The notes: generated by a model from the sequence alone, not told the origin. DNA of 37,912 bases from Candidatus Stackebrandtia faecavium (GCA_019112895.1 DXIM01000007.1:1-37912), one strand, 5' to 3'; counted from the first letter of the stretch, positions 8,789-16,847 are shown. Program-made: numbers and translations.

Positions 8789-10369
8789 ATGAGCAGGTTC
8801 GCGCCCCTGCTGGGGGCAACCATGGTGGCGATTGTCGCGGGTGTCCTGACCGCGACAGTGTCGGCCTGGTGGCTACTGCTGGCGATTCCTTTCGGATTGG
8901 TGACGCTCGTGGGCGTCTACGATCTACTGCAGCGCCGCCACAGCGTCTTGCGTAATTACCCGATGCTGGGGCATCTGCGTTTCACCATGGAGGCCCTACG
9001 TCCCGAAGTCCACCAGTACTTCGTGGAGAGCGATACCGGCGGCCGTCCGTTCGCCCGCAATGCACGTTCGCTGGTCTATGAGCGGGCCAAGGAACAAAAC
9101 CAGGACAAATCCTTCGGCACCGAACTGGACGTGTACGGGGCCGGGCACGAGTTCCTGGCGCATTCGATGACGCCGGTGACTGCGCCCGACGAGTCGCATC
9201 GGGTGTCGGTCGGCGGGCCACAGTGTTCCGCTCCCTATGCGATGTCGCTTTTGAATGTGTCGGCGTTGAGTTTCGGGGCATTGTCCGGCAACGCCATCAG
9301 TGCGTTGAATCTCGGGGCCCGCCTGGGCGGCTTCGCCCACGACACGGGAGAGGGCGGCATCAGTCGCTACCACCTGAAACACGGGGGCGACCTGGTGTGG
9401 GAACTGGGATCTGGTTACTTTGGATGCCGCAGTCGGGATGGAGGCTTCGACCCGCATCAGTTCGGTGATCACGCCGCGAACCCGCAGGTTGTCGCCGTGT
9501 CGATCAAGTTGTCGCAGGGAGCCAAGCCAGGGGTTGGTGGGATCATGCCGGCGGCGAAGGTGTCGCCGGAGATCGCGCAGGCGCGGGGCGTCCCCGCATA
9601 CGAAACCTGTGTGTCGCCGCCCGCACATTCCGAATTCTCCACACCCGTGGGGCTGCTCGAATTCGTCGCGCGGCTGCGTGACCTTAGCGGTGGCAAACCC
9701 ACCGGTTTTAAACTGTGCGTGGGCCGCGAAAGCGACTTCCTGGCGATATGCAAAGCCATGCTCGACACCGGGATCCGCCCGGATTTCATCATCGTCGACG
9801 GCAGCGAGGGCGGCACGGGCGCCGGCCCGTTGGAGTTTCAAAACCACATGGGCATGCCGTTGACGGAAGGCCTGTCGTTCGTGCATAACGCGTTGATGGG
9901 CGTGGACGTACGTCGACACATCGCTGTGGGCGCCAGCGGGAAGATAGCGTCCGGGTGGGACGTCGTGTCGCGACTGATGCAGGGTGCCGACTACACGAAC
10001 TCGGGGCGCGCCATGATGATGGCCTTGGGCTGCATCCAGGCGCAACGTTGCCACACCAACACGTGCCCGGTCGGGGTCACGACGCAGGACCCCAAGCGCG
10101 TTCGCGCGCTTGTGGTGGGGGATAAGGCCAAGCGGGTGCAGCAGTTCCAGCACGAGACGGTCGCCAGCGCGCAGTCCCTCATCGCGGCCATGGGTGCCAC
10201 GAGCCCGCGGGAGTTGAGAATGCGCGACATGATCCGGCGAGCCCCGGACCAGTCCTTGGCGCGTTTCGACTCGTTGTTCGCGCGGCTGGGGACCGGTGAA
10301 TTGCTGTCACAGCCACCGCAAGGCTGGGAGGCGATCTGGAATGAGGCGCGCGCCGACCGTTTCATTTAG
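8789..10369 (+). CDS. Membrane-anchored FMN-binding glutamate synthase-like protein
   Basis: 526 residues. Two hydrophobic stretches fill the first 45 residues (MVAIVAGVLTATVSAWWLLL and following), so the protein is probably membrane-anchored. The rest matches the FMN/synthase barrel of glutamate synthase: GEGGISRYH, IIVDGSEGGTGAGPLEF and the [3Fe-4S] cysteine pattern C415-x5-C421-x4-C426 (CIQAQRC, HTNTC). It lacks the glutaminase domain and the FAD/NADPH subunit, so it is one of the stand-alone glutamate-synthase-family proteins whose reaction is unknown. The ATG at 8789 is chosen because the open frame upstream runs into pdxS; no good ribosome site is visible, and ATG 8821 is an alternative. 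The stop overlaps the convergent membrane gene by 8 bases. Confidence 0.85.
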   Translation: MSRFAPLLGATMVAIVAGVLTATVSAWWLLLAIPFGLVTLVGVYDLLQRRHSVLRNYPMLGHLRFTMEALRPEVHQYFVESDTGGRPFARNARSLVYERAKEQNQDKSFGTELDVYGAGHEFLAHSMTPVTAPDESHRVSVGGPQCSAPYAMSLLNVSALSFGALSGNAISALNLGARLGGFAHDTGEGGISRYHLKHGGDLVWELGSGYFGCRSRDGGFDPHQFGDHAANPQVVAVSIKLSQGAKPGVGGIMPAAKVSPEIAQARGVPAYETCVSPPAHSEFSTPVGLLEFVARLRDLSGGKPTGFKLCVGRESDFLAICKAMLDTGIRPDFIIVDGSEGGTGAGPLEFQNHMGMPLTEGLSFVHNALMGVDVRRHIAVGASGKIASGWDVVSRLMQGADYTNSGRAMMMALGCIQAQRCHTNTCPVGVTTQDPKRVRALVVGDKAKRVQQFQHETVASAQSLIAAMGATSPRELRMRDMIRRAPDQSLARFDSLFARLGTGELLSQPPQGWEAIWNEARADRFI

Positions 10370-10844
10370 AGGTGGCGTCGATGCCGAACCAGGCGCGTTC
10401 TTTGTATATCAGCACCAAAACTGCGATGCCGGGTATGCCGAAGATGACGAAGCAGCTGCCTGACGGCAACGTGATCAACGCCAGCAGCACCACCAGCGTC
10501 TCGATCGCGATGATGGTCATGCGGGCCCATTTGCCGGCGTTGCGCAGCAGCCGCACCGCCATGACGCTCATGACGACGCAGAACAACAGGCACATGCTGA
10601 CCGACAGCCACATGGACGCGTAGGGGACGTCGGAATGGCCCGACCATGGTTGGGAGTATTCGGCGGATAGGGTCGCCAACTCGGCACGGCTGAGGCCCTG
10701 AAGCTGTAGCAGCCCCCAGCCTTGGGTCGCGGCGGTTAGACCGAAACCGACGGCCTGGATCCACATGACTGTGCGCGATACGCGCACAGTGCTGGGCGGA
10801 CGTTGTTTGTCGCGGGGGGAACGTGAGCGCAGTGTGAAACGCAT
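10362..10844 (-). CDS. Small four-span membrane protein
   Basis: 160 residues with about four hydrophobic segments: TVMWIQAVGFGLTAA, MWLSVSMCLLFCVVMSVMA, MTIIAIETLVVLLALI and FVIFGIPGIAVLVLI. The start ATG has AAGGTGA upstream. No family is recognised. It resembles the next gene upstream on the same strand: both share SRTxxWxQAV-like or SRTxWxQAV wording at the first span and an LLR...W...E pattern before the third. The pair may be an old tandem duplication. The C-terminus overlaps the end of the glutamate-synthase-like gene by 8 bases on the opposite strand. Confidence 0.7.
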   Translation of the reverse strand: MRFTLRSRSPRDKQRPPSTVRVSRTVMWIQAVGFGLTAATQGWGLLQLQGLSRAELATLSAEYSQPWSGHSDVPYASMWLSVSMCLLFCVVMSVMAVRLLRNAGKWARMTIIAIETLVVLLALITLPSGSCFVIFGIPGIAVLVLIYKERAWFGIDATSK

Positions 10845-10871
10845 ATGGTCACCTTCGGTTCGTTACACGAC

Positions 10872-11273
10872 CTAGTGGTGGAACCAGCGCCTCGACACGC
10901 GCGCCAGAAGCGCGCACAACGTGATGATGGGCAGCAGGGCGAGGGGTGCGGCGATGAGAATCGTGAAGCCTTTGATGACCAGCCACACGAGTCCCGCGAT
11001 CGTGGCGGCTTCGAGCAGAAGGGTCAACACCCACAGCCAGCGCCACTGACGGCGCAGCAGGATCGTGAGCAGGACCAGGCCGAGTGCGCCGACCCCCAGG
11101 CCGACGGCGACGCGATAGACGTTGTCGGCAGCGATCGCGGGCACCCACGAGCGCAGGTAATGATGAGCGGCGACCAGACCGCCACCGGCCACTACGGCCA
11201 CGACTGCCTGCACCCACAGTGTTCGCGAAGCGGCTTTTGCCGAAGGCGGCATTGGGTTGAGCGTCTTGGCCAT
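10872..11273 (-). CDS. Small four-span membrane protein, probable paralogue of its neighbour
   Basis: 133 residues with four predicted spans (LWVQAVVAVVAGGGLVAA, YRVAVGLGVGALGLVLLTILL, LWVLTLLLEAATIAGLVWLVI and ILIAAPLALLPIITLCALLA). The ATG at 11273 has GAGGAG eight bases upstream, a strong ribosome site. An overlapping alternative frame on the same strand gives an Arg/Pro-rich product and is rejected. It lies 27 bases upstream of the other four-span gene, so the two are probably co-transcribed. Function unknown. Confidence 0.7.
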   Translation of the reverse strand: MAKTLNPMPPSAKAASRTLWVQAVVAVVAGGGLVAAHHYLRSWVPAIAADNVYRVAVGLGVGALGLVLLTILLRRQWRWLWVLTLLLEAATIAGLVWLVIKGFTILIAAPLALLPIITLCALLARVSRRWFHH

Positions 11274-11334
11274 GGAATGTGCTCCTCATAACGGGGTAAT
11301 CCTGCGCACTGGCAGGTTAACCGGTGTCGATATC

Positions 11335-11369
11335 TGTGACGGATTCGACCCGGTTTCGAGACGGTCACA
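11335..11369. repeat. Inverted repeat between the membrane gene and yebC
   Basis: TGTGAC-N4-TCGA, seven bases, then TCGA-N4-GTCACA: symmetric arms in the 290-base gap between divergent genes. It could be an operator. A TAGGAT hexamer at 11436-11441 further on is a possible -10 box for yebC. I see nothing else in this gap. Confidence 0.35.
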
Positions 11370-11563
11370 ATCGCGTTCGGTGTTGCCGCGGGCTACCGAA
11401 CCTGTTGGCCCCACGAGGCTGGTGAAGGCGGACGATAGGATCGTCTGTGGTACGCGCCGGAGACAGTTCGTGCGACGACCGCAGACTGCGCGGGTGACCG
11501 CGCGTTTGTCGATCTGGTTCGTGCTATCAGCGAAGCCAACACCAGTTCGTAAGAAAGAGGATT

Positions 11564-12325
11564 ATGGCCGGCCACTCCAAATGGGCGACGACGAAGCACA
11601 AGAAGGCCGCCATCGACGCTAAGCGCGGCAAGCTGTTCGCCAAGCTCATCAAGAATGTCGAGGTAGCGGCGAGGACCGGCGGCGGAGACGTCGAGGGCAA
11701 CCCGACCCTGTACGACGCCATCCAAAAAGCGAAGAAGAACTCGGTACCGAACGAGAACATCGACCGCGCGGTGAAGCGCGGGTCGGGCGCCGAAGCGGGC
11801 GGCGCAGAATATCAGACCATCATGTACGAGGGATACGCCCCCGGAGGCGTCGGACTGCTCGTCGAGTGTTTGACGGACAACCGTAACCGGGCCGCGGCGG
11901 AGGTCCGTACGGGGTTGACGCGTAGCGGCGGCACCTTGGCGGAGCCCGGCGCCGTGTCGTACATGTTCACGCGCAAGGGCGTCGTTGTGGTGCCGAAGAC
12001 CGACGGCTTGACCGAGGACGACGTCTTGATGGCGGTGCTGGAAGCGGGCGCCGAGGAAGTCAAGGACGAAGGCGAAACGTTCGAGGTCATCAGCGAAGCC
12101 ACCGACTTGGTCGAGGTGCGTACCGCGCTTCAGGCGGCCGGGCACGACTACGACTCTGCGGAAGCCAGTTTCATTCCGAGCGTGGAGGTGCCCGTCGACG
12201 CGGATGGCGCCCGCAAGGTGTTTCGGATCATCGAGACGCTTGAAGATTCCGATGACGTCCAAAACGTATGGTCGAATGTCGATGTTCCCGACGAGGTCTG
12301 GGCGAAACTCGACGAAGAGGACTGA
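11564..12325 (+). CDS. yebC: YebC/PmpR family (TACO1-like) protein
   Basis: 253 residues, full length. The family hallmark N-terminus [25 protein letters not shown] is present (first 20 residues match most strongly), followed by the [16 protein letters not shown] segment and the [13 protein letters not shown] stretch. Family members are described either as DNA-binding regulators or as translation factors that ease ribosome stalling at proline runs; the sequence does not separate the two. AAAGAGG precedes the ATG. In many actinobacteria yebC lies directly before ruvC; here about 19 kb separate them. A strong terminator follows. Confidence 0.96.
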   Translation: MAGHSKWATTKHKKAAIDAKRGKLFAKLIKNVEVAARTGGGDVEGNPTLYDAIQKAKKNSVPNENIDRAVKRGSGAEAGGAEYQTIMYEGYAPGGVGLLVECLTDNRNRAAAEVRTGLTRSGGTLAEPGAVSYMFTRKGVVVVPKTDGLTEDDVLMAVLEAGAEEVKDEGETFEVISEATDLVEVRTALQAAGHDYDSAEASFIPSVEVPVDADGARKVFRIIETLEDSDDVQNVWSNVDVPDEVWAKLDEED

Positions 12326-12345
12326 GCGAACCGGCCAACAGTTAA

Positions 12346-12388
12346 GGCGCCCAACATCAAGTTTTAATGACTTGTGTTGGGCGCCTTT
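12346..12388 (+). terminator. Intrinsic terminator of yebC
   Basis: Stem GGCGCCCAACA / TGTTGGGCGCC (11 bp), one bulged T, then CAAG/CTTG (4 bp) around a 9-base loop, ending in TTT. It begins 20 bases after the yebC stop and is the best-formed terminator inside the window. Confidence 0.9.
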
Positions 12389-12422
12389 GCGTGTCAGTTT
12401 GAAACCGATACCGTGAGCGAAA

Positions 12423-12450
12423 GTCACTTATGGGCATATGTGTAAGTGAC
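12423..12450. promoter_or_regulatory. Inverted repeat upstream of the carbamoyltransferase gene
   Basis: Perfect 8-bp arms GTCACTTA / TAAGTGAC separated by 12 bases, ending 35 bases before the GTG start of the carbamoyltransferase gene. Arms and spacing suit a dimeric repressor or activator. No regulator gene is directly adjacent. Confidence 0.45.
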
Positions 12451-12485
12451 GTAACCGGTCCCACTCGCGTGAGAGGCGAACGCAC

Positions 12486-14216
12486 GTGCTCATTTGCGGC
12501 ATCAAGTTGACACATGACGGAGGCGTAGCCGTGATCGATGGCGACCGCCTGTTGTTCAGTATCGAGACAGAAAAGATCGCTAACGGCCTCCGATACAGCC
12601 CGTTGGGGCAGCTCAGCGTCGTCACCGACGTGCTGCGCTCCGAAGGCTGCGATCCCGCCGATATCGACCAGTTCGTGGTGGACGGCTGGTTCGACGATGA
12701 CGCCTTCGGCGGCGAGGCCGTTCCTTCCGGCAAACCGTCACGCCTCAGCGTCGGCTCCGGAAAAGACCGCAAGACGCTCATGGTCGCGCCCTATCAAGAC
12801 AAGGGAGGCGATGCCGACCCGGTCGCCAGATTCACTTTCGACGATCACGATTTCGGCGTTCCCGGTGGTGGTTACGTCAGCTACCACCACGTGAGCAACC
12901 ATCTTATGGGCGCATACTGCGCGAGCCCGTTCGCGGCGCGCGAAGAGGACGCGTTCGTTCTGGTCTGGGACGGCGGGATGATGCCCCGGCTCTACGCCGT
13001 CATCGCCGGAACCCGCCAGGTGGTCCCTGTGGCGACGCTGCTTCCTATCGCGGGCAATGGTTTTGCCGACTTCAGTAGCCAGTTCGGACCGTTTCACGCG
13101 CCGAGCCTGGACCTCGGCAACGACGAGTTCCTGCGTCGACATCTGGCGATTGCCGGAAAGGCGATGGCATACGCCGCGCTAGGAACGGTCAATGAGGATA
13201 CGTTTTCGGTCTTCGATTCGCTGCTGGCGGACGTGCGGGACGGTCGTCCGCAAAGCGCGGTGATGGTTGGTGAGACCGTGGCGAGGCGGCGAGATGAGTG
13301 GTTTGCCGGCATGAGCGATGCCGACCTCATCACCAGCTTCCAGGACTATCTTGGCCTGCGACTGCTGGAGAGCCTGACATCGGCGGTCCATGGCGAACTT
13401 CCGGGCCAATCTCCGGTCCCGTCGCAGCTGTCACGCTCGTCCCGACTGAATCTGGTGCTCGCCGGAGGTTGCGCGCTCAACATCAAATGGAACAGCCGTA
13501 TCCGCGCCAGCGGTGTGTTCAACGAGATCTTCATCCCGCCGTTCCCCAACGACTCGGGCGCGGCAATCGGTACCGCGGCGTGTGAGATGTTCCGCCGCGG
13601 TGGCAGCGGGCTGAAATGGGACGTGTATTCGGGCCCGCGCGCCGATGTCGGACAACTGCCTGCAGGTTGGAACTCTCGGGAATGCGATGAACGAGGTGTC
13701 GCTCAGCTGCTGCATGCCGACGGCGCGACCGTGGCTGTCGTGGATGGCCGTGCTGAGCTCGGTCCGCGGGCGCTGGGGAATCGCTCCATTTTGGCTGCGG
13801 CAACCTCATTGTCGATGAAGGACAGGTTGAATGACATGAAGGACCGGGCGTCGTACCGCCCGGTGGCTCCCGTATGCCTGTCCTCCCACGCGGCGGACGT
13901 GTTCACACCGGGCGGGCATGATCCGTACATGCTGTTCGAGCACCGCACCCGAGATCAGTGGAGTGAGCGCATACCGGCGGTACTTCACTTGGACGAAACC
14001 GCGCGACTGCAAACGATCGACGAGTCGGCCAACAGCGCGACCGCACGCATCCTCGCCGAATACGCCAAAATCAGTGGGATCCCGGTGCTGTGCAACACGA
14101 GCGCGAACTTCAACGGCCATGGCTTCTTCCCGGACGTCGCCTCCGCCGCGCGATGGGGACAAGCGGACTACGTGTGGTCGAACGGTCGCGTCTACTTCGG
14201 GCAAGACGACCGCTGA
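12486..14216 (+). CDS. O-carbamoyltransferase, NodU/CmcH/TobZ family
   Basis: 576 residues, the usual family length. Proteins of this family use carbamoyl phosphate and ATP to make carbamoyl-adenylate and pass the carbamoyl group to a hydroxyl of a sugar or antibiotic. Visible marks are the metal-binding YHHVSNH motif (HHxxxH) in the Kae1-like domain, the glycine turn LAGGCALNIKWNSR, ELGPRALGNRSILA, and near the end a CNTSANFNGHGFFPD stretch in place of the common NTSFN...GEP. The GTG start has GAGAGG nine bases upstream. No sugar or antibiotic biosynthesis genes surround it, so the acceptor is unknown. It is convergent with the SelA-like gene across a hairpin. Confidence 0.9.
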   Translation: MLICGIKLTHDGGVAVIDGDRLLFSIETEKIANGLRYSPLGQLSVVTDVLRSEGCDPADIDQFVVDGWFDDDAFGGEAVPSGKPSRLSVGSGKDRKTLMVAPYQDKGGDADPVARFTFDDHDFGVPGGGYVSYHHVSNHLMGAYCASPFAAREEDAFVLVWDGGMMPRLYAVIAGTRQVVPVATLLPIAGNGFADFSSQFGPFHAPSLDLGNDEFLRRHLAIAGKAMAYAALGTVNEDTFSVFDSLLADVRDGRPQSAVMVGETVARRRDEWFAGMSDADLITSFQDYLGLRLLESLTSAVHGELPGQSPVPSQLSRSSRLNLVLAGGCALNIKWNSRIRASGVFNEIFIPPFPNDSGAAIGTAACEMFRRGGSGLKWDVYSGPRADVGQLPAGWNSRECDERGVAQLLHADGATVAVVDGRAELGPRALGNRSILAAATSLSMKDRLNDMKDRASYRPVAPVCLSSHAADVFTPGGHDPYMLFEHRTRDQWSERIPAVLHLDETARLQTIDESANSATARILAEYAKISGIPVLCNTSANFNGHGFFPDVASAARWGQADYVWSNGRVYFGQDDR

Positions 14217-14253
14217 TGGTGGAACACGTTGTGAGGTAGCGGTACTCGACGTC

Positions 14254-14283
14254 GCGGTGCGGGCCGGTAGTGGCCCGCACCGC
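14254..14283. terminator. Hairpin between convergent genes
   Basis: Perfect 12-bp stem GCGGTGCGGGCC / GGCCCGCACCGC with a 6-base loop, in the 82-base gap between the carbamoyltransferase stop and the SelA-like stop. It has no T-run and could serve both strands. Confidence 0.6.
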
Positions 14284-14298
14284 TCATGCCGACATGTC

Positions 14299-15549
14299 CT
14301 ATCCGTTGCCCATGAGCAGAGCGCGCAGAGCCTTCGGGTCGGACGCCACCTGAGCGGCCTTGGTAATGGACGAGTCGACGGCGTCGACGAAGACGTCGGC
14401 GCCACCCAGCTCGGCGATTGTTTCGGGCGGCAGGAACTTAATCAGCAGCGCGGCGGTGCCTGGCGGCAGCCCCGCAAAATGCACGGTAAGGATGCCGTAG
14501 TCGCGAAGCATGCACATGGCCAGTGCCGCGGTCGCTTCCACCGGCGCGATGTCCACTGTGTTACCGCTGCGCACCTCGTACTGATGCCGAATCGCTTCCG
14601 CGCTCAACCGAGTGATGAACGGAGTCTCCTCGACCCAGTCTCCGAGACGTTCGCGCAGCTTCAGGCCGACGGTCTTGGTGGAGTTGACCAGGTCCTTGAC
14701 CCGCTGCGAGTCATACTGCTCGAGGCATTGCACGACCGCCGGGTACAGCACGGGACGGCATTCGCTGCCGAGCTCGAACGCGCGGGAACGGGCGCGCGCC
14801 ACGAGGTCGGCACGGCCGCCCAACAGTCCGACTCGCGGGCCGATCACGCCGTACTTATCGAGGCCGGTCGCCCCCAAATCGGCACCCAACGCGAGCGTGC
14901 GCGGCTGGTCGAGAATGGCAGGCCCGATGCGTGCGCCCCCGGCGTCGTCCACGACCACGAGTGCCCCGCGCGCGTGGGCCCGGTCGATGATCTCGCGCAG
15001 GTCGGTTTCCGATAGTGCATCGTAGGTGACGGCCAGACGCGTCACGACGACGACGGAGACATCGTCGGCAGCATTGAGCGCCTCGGCGAAAGCGTCGACG
15101 CCGACCGTGTCGACGAAGTCGGCACGCGCGTCCCGCACCCCGCGCACGACGGCCGGGTGACTGTAACTGGGGGATACGCCGATGACGGTCGACCCGGGGG
15201 TCGCTGTCACCTGCAGGGCGGCGAACAGCGCCGCGGTCATCCGGTTGGTGACCGCGATGTCGTGCCTGTCGGGATCGCCGCCGAGATGACGCAGGCCCTG
15301 CTGGCGGACCTTGTCGGAATACAGTGCTCCCGCCCATTCGTCATCATCGACCCATTCCGGCATATCGGGCGGGAAATGCAGGCCACGTTCCAGACCGCTG
15401 AGGTTGTAAAGAGGTAGGCCATCGCGGTCGCGTTGGGCGATGTGTTGCCACGCGTGCTGCAGTTTCGTCACGTGCGCCTGGGTGCTGTCGAGTATCGCGC
15501 CGGGGGCGTACGGTGTCCCGCCCGGTGCGGATGCGGTAGTGGTGCCCAT
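14299..15549 (-). CDS. SelA-like PLP-dependent enzyme
   Basis: 416 residues with a type I PLP fold. The segment ADLGATGLDKYGVIGPRVGL is close in layout to the cofactor-binding part of SelA-like enzymes, with Lys232 as the likely Schiff-base lysine and Asp201/Asp202 (VVVDDAGG) as the residue facing the pyridine nitrogen. The SelA-like superfamily includes selenocysteine synthase, ammonia-lyases and sugar-phosphate aldolases, so the reaction cannot be named. It is not taken as true SelA because no selB or selD is near. The ATG at 15549 has GGAGG five bases upstream; the GTG at 15561 overlaps that site. It is divergent from a LysR regulator, which probably controls it. Confidence 0.75.
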   Translation of the reverse strand: MGTTTASAPGGTPYAPGAILDSTQAHVTKLQHAWQHIAQRDRDGLPLYNLSGLERGLHFPPDMPEWVDDDEWAGALYSDKVRQQGLRHLGGDPDRHDIAVTNRMTAALFAALQVTATPGSTVIGVSPSYSHPAVVRGVRDARADFVDTVGVDAFAEALNAADDVSVVVVTRLAVTYDALSETDLREIIDRAHARGALVVVDDAGGARIGPAILDQPRTLALGADLGATGLDKYGVIGPRVGLLGGRADLVARARSRAFELGSECRPVLYPAVVQCLEQYDSQRVKDLVNSTKTVGLKLRERLGDWVEETPFITRLSAEAIRHQYEVRSGNTVDIAPVEATAALAMCMLRDYGILTVHFAGLPPGTAALLIKFLPPETIAELGGADVFVDAVDSSITKAAQVASDPKALRALLMGNG

Positions 15550-15599
15550 GTGTACCTCCACGGTTCGGTGTTAGACCAAGTACACACCGATATCTGTGG

Positions 15600-15635
15600 T
15601 CGAACAAGCAAAACATTTTCACCTTGATTGTTCGA
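15600..15635. promoter_or_regulatory. Candidate LysR operator in the divergent region
   Basis: Two 12-base arms, TCGAACAAGCAA and TTGATTGTTCGA, are inverted with one mismatch and separated by 12 bases. CGATATC also occurs at 15588-15594 and 15633-15639. The right arm abuts the TATCAT hexamer (15636-15641) that is the likely lysR -10 box, so binding here would block lysR and could activate the PLP gene. Confidence 0.6.
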
Positions 15636-15647
15636 TATCATTCACCA

Positions 15648-16730
15648 ATGATGCCGATTGCCTCGTTGCGGCTGCTTCACGTCCTGCGCTTGCGCGGCAC
15701 GCTCACCGCCGCCGCCGCGGAACTCCACCTGAGCCGATCCGCCGCGAGCCACCAGCTCGCTCTGCTGCAGCGCGAGGTGACAGTGCCGTTGACGGAAAAA
15801 GTGGGACGCGGACTCATCCTCACCGAAGCCGGGCACGAACTGGCCGACCATGCCCGCACCGTCCTGGACCAGATCGAGGCGGCACAGTCGGCGGTCGAAC
15901 GGATCCAAAACGCAGTCCCGTCGGGCACGATCACGATCGGCGCGATCCAGACCGCGGCCACCACGATTCTTCCCGCGACCTTGGTGATGCTGCAACGTCG
16001 CCACCCGCAGCTGCGCATCGAAAGCGCGAGTATGTCCACAGAGGAAGCAGTCCACGCGTTGCCCAGCGGCCGGATAGATGTCGCAATCGTCGCGTCCTAC
16101 GATGCCGAGCCCCTGGCGCCGCAGGACGGCATCACGGCGCGAGCTCTCGTTCGCGACCCCGTCATTGCTGTGCTGCCTTCAGAACATCGCCTCGTCGGAC
16201 AAGGCGATCCGGTGTCGCTATCGCAGCTGAGCCGCGAACCCTGGATCAGCGGCACGCCCGACAGCCATTTCGGCCGCCTGGCGCCCTCACTGTGCCGTGC
16301 CAACGGCTTCGTGCCCGACATCGTGCACCGCAGCGACGACTACGCGGTGGTGGCGGCACTCGTCGCGGCCGGCCAAGGCGTCGCGTTGCTGCCGGCCAGC
16401 GCCGACATCTCCGGGACACCGGGCGTGCGCGTCGCACCGCTGGCGGGCGCCGACGCCTCACGCGACATCGTGCTCCTATGTCGAAGCGGCAGCCTGCCCC
16501 GTCCCGGGATCACCGCGGTTGTGGAGGCGATCACGCGCTGCAGCACGCGACCCCAGTCACTGGTTACGGGAGGCGGCGCGCCAGCTGCGCCACACCAGCA
16601 CGGTCAGCGTGAGGGCGAGCACGATGTTGGTGGCGATCAAAATGCCGTGGACGACATAGAACGCGGTGGGATGCCCCTCCGTGAGGTTGAAGCCCAGCAT
16701 GGTCCACTCGGCGACCATGAAAGCGGCTAG
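15648..16730 (+). CDS. LysR-family transcriptional regulator
   Basis: N-terminal winged helix-turn-helix: LRLLHVLRLRGTLTAAAAEL then HLSRSAASHQLALLQ, followed by a typical LysR effector domain (GTITIGAIQTAATTILPATL onward). The likely start is the ATG at 15648, with TATCAT exactly six bases before it, which fits a leaderless mRNA; a TTG at 15624 would lie inside the operator. The effector domain should end near residue 300, but the frame continues to residue 360 with a His/Gly/Asp-rich tail that reads antisense through the next gene for 174 bases. The tail may be real or reflect a lost stop codon or a sequence error. The regulator probably controls the divergent SelA-like gene. Confidence 0.85.
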   Translation: MMPIASLRLLHVLRLRGTLTAAAAELHLSRSAASHQLALLQREVTVPLTEKVGRGLILTEAGHELADHARTVLDQIEAAQSAVERIQNAVPSGTITIGAIQTAATTILPATLVMLQRRHPQLRIESASMSTEEAVHALPSGRIDVAIVASYDAEPLAPQDGITARALVRDPVIAVLPSEHRLVGQGDPVSLSQLSREPWISGTPDSHFGRLAPSLCRANGFVPDIVHRSDDYAVVAALVAAGQGVALLPASADISGTPGVRVAPLAGADASRDIVLLCRSGSLPRPGITAVVEAITRCSTRPQSLVTGGGAPAAPHQHGQREGEHDVGGDQNAVDDIERGGMPLREVEAQHGPLGDHESG

Positions 16731-16769
16731 CGCGAATAGGAACACTGCGACCGGACGCGAGATCTTCAT
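16557..16769 (-). CDS. SCO4848-like small membrane protein
   Basis: 70 residues with two membrane spans: FLFALAAFMVAEWTMLGF and VVHGILIATNIVLALTLTVLVW. The opening MKISRPVAVFL, the GHPTAFYVVH turn and the basic end match my memory of the SCO4848 family of streptomycetes; function unknown. The ATG at 16769 has no ribosome site, but GATACT lies exactly six bases upstream, as at several other starts in this window. Its 3' 174 bases overlap the tail of the convergent LysR frame. An open extension to 16805 is considered non-coding. Confidence 0.65.
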   Translation of the reverse strand: MKISRPVAVFLFALAAFMVAEWTMLGFNLTEGHPTAFYVVHGILIATNIVLALTLTVLVWRSWRAASRNQ

Positions 16770-16785
16770 GCGCCCAGTATCGCAA

Positions 16786-16830
16786 CGCGGCGGCCGCGAC
16801 AACATTGCGCATGCTGTCGCGGCCGCCGCG
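16786..16830 (-). terminator. Terminator of the L,D-transpeptidase gene
   Basis: Perfect 16-bp stem CGCGGCGGCCGCGACA / TGTCGCGGCCGCCGCG with a 13-base loop, starting 17 bases beyond the stop on the minus strand. It ends just before the GATACT box of the next gene and so separates the two units. Confidence 0.75.
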
Positions 16831-16847
16831 TGCGTGTGCGTTAACGC

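Noticed and set aside
7606-8823. 405-residue open frame antisense to pdxS
   Set aside because: pdxS on the other strand is full length with catalytic residues; the antisense product has no recognisable motif.
11393-12427. 344-residue open frame antisense to yebC
   Set aside because: yebC and its terminator explain the region; the antisense product resembles no family.
14299-15549. True selenocysteine synthase SelA
   Set aside because: The cofactor region is SelA-like, but no selB or selD accompanies it and a LysR regulator controls it, which does not fit selenoprotein synthesis.
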